Assembly: GCA_028875245.1 (NCBI GenBank)
Contig: JAPPEU010000044.1
Location: 1-55,044, forward strand
Source of the DNA: Chloroflexota bacterium
GTDB taxonomy: Bacteria > Chloroflexota > Anaerolineae > Aggregatilineales > Phototrophicaceae
Direction of reading: 5' to 3'
Length of the DNA stretch: 55,044 bases
Position numbers and translations under genes: made by a program. Under the pieces are notes generated by a model. It made no database searches, was not told the origin of the DNA, and was given only the letters and a program-made list of their open reading frames with translations. Shown here piece by piece: positions 1 through 8,677 of this stretch; within the stretch, counting starts at the first letter, position 1; the number at the start of each line of letters is the position of its first letter.

Positions 1-63
1 GCTGTTCTGTATCTTGGCAATGCGGACATTTAATCATAAACCCAGTCTACTCATATCCGCAAT

Positions 64-148
64 ATTCACCACTCCCTTACCACCGAGGACACCGAGAAAC
101 GTAGACTATATGCAATTTCTTTGTGTCCTTCTTTCCTTTGTGGTGAAA
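64..148. repeat. Imperfect inverted repeat (dispersed-repeat type)
   Basis: Two arms face each other. The left arm (64-99) carries the blocks ATTCACCAC, GGACAC and GAAA in order. The right arm (116-148), read on the minus strand, carries TTTCACCAC, GGACAC and GAAA in the same order, with a slightly different inner spacing (14 versus 11 nt). Similar CACC-rich and GGACAC-rich segments recur between genes in many environmental bacteria, so this is probably a remnant of a dispersed non-coding repeat. I see no credible gene in 1-229. Confidence 0.45.
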
Positions 149-180
149 ATGAATTTCCACCGACTTCAATACACTACCGT

Positions 181-224
181 CGGTTCGCCAGCTCGGTGAT
201 CCTGCGCGCGGCGCTGGCGAACCG
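181..224 (-). repeat. Perfect 12-bp hairpin downstream of gltX
   Basis: CGGTTCGCCAGC at 181-192 is exactly inverted at 213-224, with a 20-nt GC-rich loop. It starts 6 bases beyond the gltX stop codon, where a terminator is expected. On the minus strand no T-run follows the stem, so it is not a classical intrinsic terminator. It could be a 3'-end stabilising stem or a REP-like element. Confidence 0.55.
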
Positions 225-229
225 GCTAA

Positions 230-1726
230 TCAGGCCACCGCTTGCTGCAGCGACGCCAGGGCAAGTTTAAGGCGCCGCAGCGACTCCGCTTTGCCCAGGA
301 TCTCCATCGTCTCGAATGTCGGCGGCGATACGCGCTGGCCGGTCACCGCCGCCCTCAGCGTGCCAAAGACCTGCCCGTTCTTGAAGCCTGTCGCCTTGGC
401 GTAGCTTGCCATGGCTGCCTGCTGCGCCTCAGGCGCGAAGTCGTCGAGCCGCTCCAAAACCAGTATGGCATCGCGCAAAACCGCCGCCGTCTGCTGATCG
501 TCCATCTTGCGCTGGATCAGAATGTCGACCGCCGGTGGGCTGAACGCGGTCCAATCGTCAAAGAAGAAGCCGGCCATCGGCAGCACATCATTCAGCGACT
601 TCAGGCGGACGCGCAACAATGGCGCCACGCGTTTCAATCGCTCGCCATCGACTGAATATCCCGCCTTCTCCAGTATTGGCTTTAGTCTTCGGCAAAGCTC
701 GTCATCGCCGGCGCGTTGAATGTACTGACTGTTTAACCAATCGAGTTTGGCAATCGGGTAGGCGCTGTTGGCCGGGTTGACATCCTTGAGATCAAATCGC
801 TCGATGGCTTGAGCGATGGAGAATATCTCCTCATTGTCTCCGTAATTCCAGCCGATATTGCATAGAAAATTCATCACGGCGGCGGGGAGATAGCCAGCTT
901 CGATGAATTCCTGGACCAGAACGGGGACGCTTTTTCCCGCAGCATCGGTGAACTGCTGCTTGCGTTTGCTGAGCTTCCCCTTGCCGTTCGGGTTGAGCAG
1001 CACCGGCAAGTGCGCGAATTGCGGCTCTTCCCAGGCGAATGCCTTCCAGATTTGCAGGTGCAATGGGAAAGACGGCAGCCATTCCACCGCTCGCGTAACG
1101 TGAGAGATTTTCATGTGATAATCATCCACGATATGCGCCAGATGGTAGGTCGGGTAGCCGTCAGATTTCAGCAGAACCGCATCCTGCATTTTGTCATTAT
1201 CAAATTCAATCGGTCCACGGATCATGTCTTCGCCCACGGTCACGCCGGTCAAGGGCATCTTGAAGCGGATGACATAGGGCAGGCCTTGCGCTTCCAAGTT
1301 GGCTGCTCTTGCGGCTGATGTATCCCGATAGCGGCGATCATAGCCGGCGCCCGCCGCGCGCATTTCGGCCAGTTCCTCCACGCTCGCGAAGCATTTGTAA
1401 GCGTGACCATTTTCGACGAGCCAGGCGGCCCAGGCCTGGTAGAGTTCCAGGCGTTCGGATTGCACATAGGGTCCGTAGGGTCCGCCTTCGCGCGGGCCTT
1501 CGTCAATATCCATTCCCAGCCAGTCAAATGATTGCAGGATCATCTCCAGCGAGCCGGGAACGCTGCGTTTCTGGTCGGTATCTTCAATACGCAAGATGAA
1601 CTGCCCGCCATGACGACGGGCGAAAAGCCAGGCAAACAGCGCCGTACGCATGCCGCCGATATGCTGCGGGCCGGTCGGGCTTGGCGCATAGCGAGTGCGC
1701 GCCGGGCCCGCATTGGAATCCGTCAA
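230..1726 (-). CDS. gltX: Glutamyl-tRNA synthetase
   Basis: This class I aminoacyl-tRNA synthetase charges tRNA-Glu (or tRNA-Glx) with glutamate in the cytoplasm. The HIGH-type motif appears as HIGG at residues 22-25 after a typical PSPTG lead-in, and the KMSKS-type motif as KLSKR near residue 251. A helical anticodon-binding C-terminal half follows. The frame is open up to an ATG at 1828, but a TTG at 1726 sits 7 nt after GGAGG and gives the family-typical length (498 aa), so I prefer it. The longer version would overlap the end of rodA by about 40 bp. It is the last gene of the min-rodA-gltX run on this strand and may be co-transcribed with rodA. Confidence 0.95.
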   Translation of the reverse strand: MTDSNAGPARTRYAPSPTGPQHIGGMRTALFAWLFARRHGGQFILRIEDTDQKRSVPGSLEMILQSFDWLGMDIDEGPREGGPYGPYVQSERLELYQAWAAWLVENGHAYKCFASVEELAEMRAAGAGYDRRYRDTSAARAANLEAQGLPYVIRFKMPLTGVTVGEDMIRGPIEFDNDKMQDAVLLKSDGYPTYHLAHIVDDYHMKISHVTRAVEWLPSFPLHLQIWKAFAWEEPQFAHLPVLLNPNGKGKLSKRKQQFTDAAGKSVPVLVQEFIEAGYLPAAVMNFLCNIGWNYGDNEEIFSIAQAIERFDLKDVNPANSAYPIAKLDWLNSQYIQRAGDDELCRRLKPILEKAGYSVDGERLKRVAPLLRVRLKSLNDVLPMAGFFFDDWTAFSPPAVDILIQRKMDDQQTAAVLRDAILVLERLDDFAPEAQQAAMASYAKATGFKNGQVFGTLRAAVTGQRVSPPTFETMEILGKAESLRRLKLALASLQQAVA

Positions 1727-1787
1727 TTCAGTTCCTCCATCGATTGACTTAGCCGATTTCGGCAGGGCTCCGTCCAGGAAGAGCCGC

Positions 1788-2891
1788 TCAAATGATGATG
1801 CGGCTGCGGCGCACAATGACGCTTTCAACCAGGCCGACGCCCACCATGGTAAACAGAAGCGACGTCCCGCCCGAACTCACAAAGGGAAGCGTCAAGCCGG
1901 TAACCGGCATCAGGTTCAGGTTCATGCCGATGGACACCGTCGTTTGAAAGAAGATCATGGCGGCGACGCCGTAGCATATCATGCTGCCCAGCGGGTCGCT
2001 CGCTTCCCGCGCCCCCTTCAATATGCGCGCTAATATCAGGGCGAACATCGCCAATACCGCGAGCCCGCCGACCATGCCAAATTCATGCGCGATGACGCTA
2101 AAGATGAAGTCCGTGTGGCGCACTCGCAGGAAGCGGCCGGTGTTCTGCGGGCCGACGGCGTATCCCTTGCCCAGGAGGCCGCCGGAACCAATGCTGATGC
2201 GCGCCTGATTGATATTGTAAGCGGCGTCAGGATCCAGCTGTGGATTGATAAATGTTTCCACACGCGCGCGTTGATACGGCCGCAGCAGCGGGAAAATGAT
2301 CGGCAAGATGATTGCCAGCGCGAACAGAAACAAGGCAATATGCCGCAGCCGCAAGCCCGCCGACCAGATGATCACCGCCCAAATCACCAGAAACACGATG
2401 GTCGTGCCCAGGTCAGGCTGCGCGAAAATTAGAGCGGCCGGCATCGCCACGTGCAGCATCGTGCGGAAAACGGTGGAGAGTTTGCCAAGATCCAAATAGC
2501 GCTGGGCGACGTATTGAGAAAGAGTGATGATCAAGATGATCTTGCCGATTTCGGAAGGCTGAATGCGGATGCCGATGTTCAACCAGCGCTTGGCGCCGCC
2601 AGCGCCTTCAACACCGAAGACCTGCACTATGATCAGCATGATGACCATGCCCGCATATAGCCAGGGGCTCAAGCCTCCCAGCAGCCGATAATCAATCGTC
2701 GCCATTAGAATCGTGACAATGAAACCGATAATCGCGAAGTTGATTTGGTTAGGGACACGGCTAATGATGTCATCGTCGATGGCATCTTGCGTCGCGCTGG
2801 CGATCATCAAGATGCCGAAAACCACCAGCACCAGTGTGGCTGTGAACAGGGTATAATCAAATCGACGCCAAACGCTGACGCTGTCTATCAT
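1788..2891 (-). CDS. rodA: RodA/FtsW-family peptidoglycan polymerase
   Basis: This is a polytopic SEDS glycosyltransferase of 367 aa that polymerises lipid II glycan strands, in RodA's case together with a class B PBP during cell elongation. The sequence shows about ten hydrophobic segments, the family segment GAKRWLNIG followed by QPSEIGK near residues 100-120, and the conserved C-terminal region with GLTLPFVSSGG. I call RodA rather than FtsW because of its short cytoplasmic N-terminus and the mreBCD-PBP2 and min genes nearby. It has its own promoter (2925-2954). The partner PBP lies a few kilobases upstream on the same strand. Confidence 0.9.
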   Translation of the reverse strand: MIDSVSVWRRFDYTLFTATLVLVVFGILMIASATQDAIDDDIISRVPNQINFAIIGFIVTILMATIDYRLLGGLSPWLYAGMVIMLIIVQVFGVEGAGGAKRWLNIGIRIQPSEIGKIILIITLSQYVAQRYLDLGKLSTVFRTMLHVAMPAALIFAQPDLGTTIVFLVIWAVIIWSAGLRLRHIALFLFALAIILPIIFPLLRPYQRARVETFINPQLDPDAAYNINQARISIGSGGLLGKGYAVGPQNTGRFLRVRHTDFIFSVIAHEFGMVGGLAVLAMFALILARILKGAREASDPLGSMICYGVAAMIFFQTTVSIGMNLNLMPVTGLTLPFVSSGGTSLLFTMVGVGLVESVIVRRSRIII

Positions 2892-2924
2892 CGCTTCCGC
2901 TTTGGATCAGGCTTGCCCCCGGAT

Positions 2925-2954
2925 ATTATAATGGCAAGCGATTTGCCGATACAA
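2925..2954 (-). promoter_or_regulatory. Sigma70-type promoter for rodA
   Basis: On the minus strand TTGTAT (2949-2954) is followed after 18 nt by a perfect TATAAT (2925-2930). The start of rodA lies about 35 nt beyond the -10. The spacing and the perfect -10 make this convincing. Confidence 0.7.
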
Positions 2955-3130
2955 GGTTAGCTGCGCTCCGAATAGCGCAATAGCGGCGCCCGCTTCACCA
3001 GAGCCCCTCGCCAGCCGCAACTCGGCGCGCGCAAATCAGTTGACCCCAAATATGAGGATTTTGTTGCGGTGTTTCGGCGAAATGCTCGTCACGGCGAGCG
3101 CGGAGTCTTCCGATTGAAGGGATCAGCCGG

Positions 3131-3595
3131 TTAGGCCTTTGCGTCTTTTGTCTCCTCGCCATTTTCGCGCTGCTCAGTTTGCGCGTCTTCCGTTTCCTTG
3201 CCCGCGTCGTCATCCTCAGCGTCGCCGTCCTGGGCGTCATCGTTGCCGTCGGTATCGACGCCCTTGTTTGCGCCGTTGGCATCCGAGCCGTCCGCGGCGG
3301 AGACTGATTGATTGACCGAATTCGCGGCCGAAGGCGGTGTATTGATGACAACGGGAATCTCGGCAACCAGCTTGCTGTGACTGCGGTCGCGCTGCTCCAG
3401 GTCAATCTCCACTCGGTCCTTGTCTACAACCAGATATTTGACGATCACGGCCAGGATCTCTCGCTTCATCTCTTCCATGCGTTCCGGCGGCAGATTGATG
3501 CGGTCGTGCTGCAGGACAAAACGCAGCCTGTCTTTTGCTGTAGCGCCGCTGCCTTTTTTCCCTCGACCGAATAAACGGCTCAACAGGTTGGTCAT
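3131..3595 (-). CDS. minE: Cell division topological specificity factor MinE with acidic tail
   Basis: MinE stimulates the MinD ATPase at the membrane and restricts MinCD away from midcell. Residues 1-85 match a complete MinE: a short amphipathic N-terminus (NLLSRLFGR), the MinD-activating region around RLRFVLQHDR, and the beta-strand segment ending VAEIPVVI. Normal MinE proteins stop near here (about 85-95 aa). This one continues for roughly 70 residues of Asp/Glu/Asn/Gly-rich, low-complexity, probably disordered sequence, to 154 aa. The reading frame is uninterrupted and lies directly downstream of minD, so the tail looks genuine. Confidence 0.93.
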   Translation of the reverse strand: MTNLLSRLFGRGKKGSGATAKDRLRFVLQHDRINLPPERMEEMKREILAVIVKYLVVDKDRVEIDLEQRDRSHSKLVAEIPVVINTPPSAANSVNQSVSAADGSDANGANKGVDTDGNDDAQDGDAEDDDAGKETEDAQTEQRENGEETKDAKA

Positions 3596-3639
3596 GAGGA
3601 TTTCCTTTGCTGGTATTTGTTGCTTGGCGCGCGGCTGTG

Positions 3640-4437
3640 CTAGCGGCCGTCAAGCAGCCGGACGAGCCGCTGGAAGATGCCGCGATTCTCGTCCAGGTTC
3701 ATAAAGGGCACATCCTCGCCAATGACGCGCCTGGCGACATTGTTGAAGGCCATGCCGGCTTTGGATTGCAGGTTGAGCGTGACGGGGATCCCGCTATTGG
3801 AGGCGGAGAGGACCAATTCGTCTTCCGGAATGATGCCGATAATCGTCAAACCGAGGATATCGAAGACGTCTTCCGAGGAAAGCATTTCGCCTTTCTTGAC
3901 CAAGTTGGTTTTCAGGCGATTAATAATCAATTTGCCCGGCCCTTTGTCGGCCGCTTCAATCAAGCCGATGATGCGGTCGGCGTCGCGCACGGCCGATACT
4001 TCAGGATTGGTGACGATCAACACCTCGTCTGCCGGCTCCAGCGCATTGCGGAAGCCACGCTCAATGCCGGCCGGGGAATCGATCAGAATATAATCAAAGT
4101 CCTGGCGCAGCTCGTCGGTGAGCTTGACCATGTCTTCCGGGCTGACGGCCATCTTGTCCCGCGTTTGGGCGGCGGGGATGAGAAACAAGTCGGCGAACTT
4201 CTTGTGCTTGATCATCGCCTGGCGCAGCTTGCTTCTGCCCTCGACGATATCGACCAGGTCATAAACAATGCGGTTTTCCAAGCCCATGATGACATCAAGA
4301 TTGCGCAGACCAATATCGGCGTCGATGACAACAACTCGCTTGCCCAGGCTCGCCAGGGAAATCCCGAGGTTGGCGGTGGCGGTCGTTTTGCCGACGCCTC
4401 CTTTGCCCGACGAAATCGTTACGACTTTCCCTCCCAT
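3640..4437 (-). CDS. minD: Septum site-determining ATPase MinD
   Basis: This is a ParA/MinD-type P-loop ATPase of 265 aa that binds the membrane as an ATP dimer and recruits MinC. The deviant Walker A SGKGGVGKTT is at residues 9-18, DADIGLRN follows at about 40, and the switch region DSPAGIE is at about 120. The C-terminus ends in the amphipathic membrane-targeting helix FQRLVRLLDGR. The gene sits between minC (18 bp upstream) and minE (44 bp downstream), the usual order. Confidence 0.97.
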   Translation of the reverse strand: MGGKVVTISSGKGGVGKTTATANLGISLASLGKRVVVIDADIGLRNLDVIMGLENRIVYDLVDIVEGRSKLRQAMIKHKKFADLFLIPAAQTRDKMAVSPEDMVKLTDELRQDFDYILIDSPAGIERGFRNALEPADEVLIVTNPEVSAVRDADRIIGLIEAADKGPGKLIINRLKTNLVKKGEMLSSEDVFDILGLTIIGIIPEDELVLSASNSGIPVTLNLQSKAGMAFNNVARRVIGEDVPFMNLDENRGIFQRLVRLLDGR

Positions 4438-4455
4438 TCGCTGTCCTTTCTCGGT

Positions 4456-5157
4456 CTAGTCTCTGGCTTCCACTATGATTTGATCGCCGCGAACGAGCGC
4501 GATTTCCGGCATGATCTTCTTGCGCTTGCCAGGTGGCGAGGTGGCGACGAAGTCAGCGATTCGCAGACGGCTGGGGCTCATCTCCAAGGCGCAGACGATG
4601 GCGCTTTGATCGCCGCCGGCGCCCGCATGGGCATAACCCCGCAGTTTGCCCCAGACGACGATATCGCCCGCCGCGATCACCTTGGCGCCCGGATTCACAT
4701 CGCCAAAGACGACCACATGCCCGTCGCTGTGTATGGTGCGGCCCGAGCGCAGCGTGCGGCGAAACAGAACGCCATGGGTGCCCGTCTCTTCCGGGTTGAC
4801 CGGCGCCGTCTCCAGCGCAGCCTGCGGAACATTTTCCACAGCGGCCTGATTCATGGTCGGCACCGCCAGGGACTCGGCCGACTTGCGCGTCGTATCGCTC
4901 TTGCTCCGCACCGACGACAGCGTCAAGCCGCGCCGCTCAAGCAAGGCTTTCAGCGAGCTCAGTTCATACTTCGGTACTGGCCGCTCGCCGAGCTCGACGG
5001 TGATGTTTGCGCCGGAATAGAATTCGACCCGCTCGTCGATGCGCGCCGCGAGCTGGTCAGTAACCGACTGCCAGTTTTCCGTGGCGCTGAGCGAAATCAA
5101 CAAGCCGCCATTGTGGCCTTTGATGGCTATGAGTTCATCTTGCATGCCGGATAACAT
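4456..5157 (-). CDS. minC: Septum site-determining protein MinC
   Basis: MinC inhibits FtsZ polymerisation away from midcell when held on the membrane by MinD. The N-terminal domain starts with an IAIKGHNGGLLIS strand, typical of the FtsZ-inhibitory domain. Residues 130-230 form the Gly-rich beta-helix (RSGRTIHSDGHVVVFGDVNPGA and repeats such as GDIVVWGKLRGYAHAGA) that binds MinD. The length (233 aa) is typical. Either the ATG at 5157 or the in-frame ATG at 5145 could start it. It is the first gene of the minCDE operon. Confidence 0.95.
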   Translation of the reverse strand: MLSGMQDELIAIKGHNGGLLISLSATENWQSVTDQLAARIDERVEFYSGANITVELGERPVPKYELSSLKALLERRGLTLSSVRSKSDTTRKSAESLAVPTMNQAAVENVPQAALETAPVNPEETGTHGVLFRRTLRSGRTIHSDGHVVVFGDVNPGAKVIAAGDIVVWGKLRGYAHAGAGGDQSAIVCALEMSPSRLRIADFVATSPPGKRKKIMPEIALVRGDQIIVEARD

Positions 5158-5195
5158 CCGCTTGGGTGGTCCGCGTCGCGTACTGCGATACGCTT

Positions 5196-5201
5196 AATAT
5201 A
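5196..5201 (-). promoter_or_regulatory. Candidate -10 box for minCDE
   Basis: TATATT lies on the minus strand about 39 nt before the minC start, in the only A+T-rich patch of the 114-bp gap. A matching -35 is weak (TTAAGC, 18 nt away), so this is tentative. Confidence 0.35.
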
Positions 5202-5271
5202 CTTGGTTTTCAGATCTGCGCTTAAGCCCGGGTCAGTGAAATAGGGTAAGCGTCGGGCGGAGGCGGCGGGT

Positions 5272-6369
5272 TCAGGAATTCAAAATATTGAGCAGCAAGA
5301 AAGCCGGGAGCAAAAAGTACAGCGCCGAAACGAGATGGATCCAGCGGCCGGATTCATCTGCGAGGGACTTGTTCACCCATTGACCCAAGGTATTGACCGC
5401 ATAGGTCATCCACATGACTTGAATAATGAACAGGGGAATCAGGAGAATATCGCGATGACTGCCGCGATAGGACAAGCCGAAGAAGATATAGGCGGCGTAC
5501 GCGATCACGGTGACTGTGCCCAAGGGCGGGTACCAGCGTGAAAGCCGCGCCAGCCCGACCACCCCAAGGATTATCCCGAATGGACTGAATTGCGCGATCA
5601 CCAGCTGTCCCAGCTCGATCCAGCGCGTCCCGTCCCGCCAGCCCCAAAAGTCCAGCGGCGACGGCTGCGGGCTGAGATAGGCGCGCGCGAGCAGGACAAT
5701 GCCCAGCGCCGTCATCGCCAGCAATCCCAGCCAGTACACGGCGGGCAGTTTGGCGTAGGACAGGAACAGGGCGAGCAGAATGGCGGGCGCGAGTAAGGTT
5801 ATCAGCGGGTCGTTTATGGCGCCGATCGCGAAGAGGAACAGCAAACCGGCTGTGTGCCAGGTTTTGGGGCTTTGCGCCGGCTTAATGCCCGGGCGCGGGT
5901 TCGTCAGCAGAATCATGTCAACGAGCAGGTAGAGCAGCCAGGCGGTGACCAGACCGGTGAGGCGCAGGCTCTGCGCCGTTCCGATTTGACTCCAGAATAT
6001 GGCGAGAAACAGAACAATGCCCAGGCCGATTCCGAGGTCCTTGCGTCTGAGCAGCAAGGATGCCAGCAGCATGGCGCAGCCAGCGGCGCCCGCGGCGATG
6101 ACGATGGTCGCCGGTTGGGATTGACCGCCGCCCGTCTGCGACCAAAAGACCGGACAGAGCGCAAGCGTCAAACCGCCCGCGATTGAAGCGACGAAACCCA
6201 TCTGGCGCATGCCCGCCGTGATGCCAAAGATGGCGAGCCCCAGGCCGGAAGCGCGAGCGGCCGGCGTATCGCCAATAACCAGCATGAGCAGCCAGGCGCC
6301 GCCGGCGGTAATCAGCGCCGGGCTCCACTGCCTGAGAAGCTTTCTCTGCTCGGCCGAGAGCGAAAGCAC
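5272..6369 (-). CDS. Unknown polytopic membrane protein at the end of the mre operon
   Basis: I do not recognise this 365-aa protein. It has roughly ten to eleven hydrophobic segments, Gly/Leu/Ile-rich, separated by short basic loops (RLSRW, RRKD), and a final hydrophobic helix ending close to the C-terminus. There is no signal for catalysis. It starts with GTG one base after the stop of the PBP2 gene, so it is translationally linked to mreBCD-PBP2. That suggests a job in envelope synthesis, such as lipid-linked precursor handling or a scaffold for the elongation complex. This role is inferred from position only. Confidence 0.8.
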   Translation of the reverse strand: MLSLSAEQRKLLRQWSPALITAGGAWLLMLVIGDTPAARASGLGLAIFGITAGMRQMGFVASIAGGLTLALCPVFWSQTGGGQSQPATIVIAAGAAGCAMLLASLLLRRKDLGIGLGIVLFLAIFWSQIGTAQSLRLTGLVTAWLLYLLVDMILLTNPRPGIKPAQSPKTWHTAGLLFLFAIGAINDPLITLLAPAILLALFLSYAKLPAVYWLGLLAMTALGIVLLARAYLSPQPSPLDFWGWRDGTRWIELGQLVIAQFSPFGIILGVVGLARLSRWYPPLGTVTVIAYAAYIFFGLSYRGSHRDILLIPLFIIQVMWMTYAVNTLGQWVNKSLADESGRWIHLVSALYFLLPAFLLLNILNS

Positions 6370-6370
6370 C

Positions 6371-8677
6371 TTATACCTCGCTCGTCGCGCTGGCGGCGCG
6401 CAATGTCAAGCCGTCGCGAGCGCTCTTCAGCCGGAAATACTCTTCCATCGTCCGGCGGACTATCGGCAGCGCGACCTGCGAGCCCTCGCCACCGTTGTAT
6501 ACAAAGGCGAGTATGATGACTTCAGGGTCATCGTGGGGCGCGTAGCCGGTATACCAGGCGTGCGCGGGCCATTGACCCGGTACGCAAAGATTGAGCGCCC
6601 AGGCATTGTCATCGCAATATTCGGCCGTTCCCGTCTTGCCGGCGACTTCCACAAACGGGAGCGCCGCGGGCTGCGCTGTGCCGCCCTCGCCAGTGACCGC
6701 CTCGCGCATGCCTTCGCGCACCAGCGCAAGCGAGTCATGGGAGACAAAGGGGGGAATGTAAGGCTCGCTGACCGTGCGAAACCTGACGCGCTGGCATACT
6801 GAACCGTTGAAACTGTAGTTCAGCGGGATGTGGATGCGGTAGGTCTGCAGGTCTTCAATGCCGGGGTCGGGGTTCAGGTCGACCGTGTTCCGATACCCGC
6901 TCGGGTCACATCGGTAGGGGTCATACCAATCCGAGTTGGGCTCACAGGTGCAAGCCAGGCTCGTCTCGCCTTTCATCAGCATGTCTTCCAGCAGCAGTAA
7001 AGTCAGTTCGTCGCCCGGCGTCATCATTTCACGATTGATGGTTCGCAGCACCTTCGGCTCGAACGGGCTGATAACGCGCCGCTCTTCGTCGAGGAATTCG
7101 CGGATGATTGTCGGCTGATAGAGGACGCCGCCGTTGATGGTGGCGGCGACTGAGGAAATGAGTTGAAGCGGGGTAACGTTGACGTAACCTTGCCCGAAGG
7201 CCGCGTTGTAGGTATCGCCGGTGGACCAGCTTTCGCCTTGGTTGCGGCGCTTCCAATCGGGATCGGGCATACGATTGGGGTTCTCGAAGGGCAGTTCGAT
7301 GCCCAATTCACTGCCGATTCCAAAGGCCGTGCCATAACGGAAGAGATCGTCAATGCCCAGGCCGCCGGGTCTGATCGTCTGCGCTGAGAGATTCGGGTTG
7401 CCGCCGCCAATCTGATAAAAGTAAACATCGCAGCTCCAGGCGATGCCGCGGATCATGTCCACCCGCCCGTGCCCCTCGCGCAGCCAGCAGACGAAACGTT
7501 GCGCGGCGGCGCGGTCAAGCGGCGCGTATCGGTTCTCCACCAGCAGCTGACCCTCATCAAGCAGCAGCGTGTTCGGGTCGATGATGTTTTCTTCCAACAC
7601 AGCGGCAGCGGTGATGACCTTCCAGACGGAGCCGGGCGGATACTGGCCCTTGATCGTCTTATCCAGCAAGGGAAACAGCGGATCAGCGGCGATCTCTAGA
7701 AAGTACTCGACATCAATCGCGCGGGCGAAGCGCGAATTGTCGTAACTTGGATAGCTGACCAGGGCCAAAACCTCGCCCGTGCGCGGATCCATGGCGATCA
7801 CGACGCCCTGTCGAGACACGGCGCGCCCGGCCGCGGTATTGAGTTCCTCCAATTGATCGATGAGCGCCTGCCGGGCGAAAGCCTGCAAATCGGTATCGAT
7901 CGTCAATCGGACGTTTTGCCCGGGCACGGGGTCGTCCTGTCCAATCACCTGGACGACTTCTCCCGCGACATCGACTTCGCGCAGTATCGAGCCGCGCTGG
8001 CCCGCCAGACGGGTCTCGAGATAGCGCTCGACGCCTTCGTAGCCGATGCGGTCAAAGGCGGGGTTGTAGCCCAGGGCGCGCAATGCCTCCGCTTCTTCCG
8101 CCGGGATTGGGCCCATATAACCGATGATGTGCGTGGTCAAGGCGCCGGCAGGGTATTCCCGCACCGCGATCGGCTCCACATCGACGCCTGGTATATAGAT
8201 GCGCTCTTCTAGGATTTGCATCGCGACCAGCTGCGGCACATCGAGGGCGACGATGACCGGGCTGAAAGGTTCGATGCCTTCGCCTTCTCTTACCAGGTCT
8301 TCAATGCTGCGCAGGAACTGGCCGGACTGTTCCGCGATTTCGCGCGTCGGCGGTACGCCCACCAAAGCGGACAGCCGATTGAAGACATCCAGTTCCGCCT
8401 CCTCGTCGGCGGGGAGCTGCGCCGGAATGACGGTGACGTTATAGGCCGGCACATTGAAAGCGAGTCGTCTGTCGTTGCGGTCAAATATCGCGCCGCGCCG
8501 CGCCGGTATGGGAAAGCGCTTAAGACGGTTGTCATCGGCGTCTACTTGGAACTCGTCATGGCGAAGCACCTGAAACTCATACATGCGGATGCCAAAGATG
8601 AGAAAAACGGCGAAGATAACCGCTTGAAAGAAGGTTAAGCGCCAAGACTGAAATGGGATAAGCCGGTTGGATTTCAC
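6371..8677 (-). CDS. mrdA: Penicillin-binding protein 2 (class B transpeptidase)
   Basis: This peptidoglycan DD-transpeptidase of the elongation machinery is the usual partner of RodA. It has one N-terminal membrane helix (about residues 10-30), a PBP dimer domain with RRGAIFDRN, and a transpeptidase domain with SxxK as PPGSVWK (about 345), an SxN-equivalent SCD (in AWSCDVYFYQ) and KTG as AGKTGTAEY. I place the start at a GTG whose G-T-G-A overlaps the stop of mreD. The open frame runs further upstream, but that part only mirrors mreD. Residues about 572-635 form an extra loop with several Cys (CTC, RCDP, VCQR) inside the transpeptidase domain. Length is 768 aa. Confidence 0.94.
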   Translation of the reverse strand: MKSNRLIPFQSWRLTFFQAVIFAVFLIFGIRMYEFQVLRHDEFQVDADDNRLKRFPIPARRGAIFDRNDRRLAFNVPAYNVTVIPAQLPADEEAELDVFNRLSALVGVPPTREIAEQSGQFLRSIEDLVREGEGIEPFSPVIVALDVPQLVAMQILEERIYIPGVDVEPIAVREYPAGALTTHIIGYMGPIPAEEAEALRALGYNPAFDRIGYEGVERYLETRLAGQRGSILREVDVAGEVVQVIGQDDPVPGQNVRLTIDTDLQAFARQALIDQLEELNTAAGRAVSRQGVVIAMDPRTGEVLALVSYPSYDNSRFARAIDVEYFLEIAADPLFPLLDKTIKGQYPPGSVWKVITAAAVLEENIIDPNTLLLDEGQLLVENRYAPLDRAAAQRFVCWLREGHGRVDMIRGIAWSCDVYFYQIGGGNPNLSAQTIRPGGLGIDDLFRYGTAFGIGSELGIELPFENPNRMPDPDWKRRNQGESWSTGDTYNAAFGQGYVNVTPLQLISSVAATINGGVLYQPTIIREFLDEERRVISPFEPKVLRTINREMMTPGDELTLLLLEDMLMKGETSLACTCEPNSDWYDPYRCDPSGYRNTVDLNPDPGIEDLQTYRIHIPLNYSFNGSVCQRVRFRTVSEPYIPPFVSHDSLALVREGMREAVTGEGGTAQPAALPFVEVAGKTGTAEYCDDNAWALNLCVPGQWPAHAWYTGYAPHDDPEVIILAFVYNGGEGSQVALPIVRRTMEEYFRLKSARDGLTLRAASATSEV

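Noticed and set aside
14..199. 61-codon frame at the left edge
   Set aside because: No ribosome site or family resemblance, and it runs across an inverted repeat.
3607..5154. Long open frame on the plus strand through minD and minC
   Set aside because: It is the mirror of two well-identified genes, has the composition bias of an antisense frame, and shows no motif or ribosome site.
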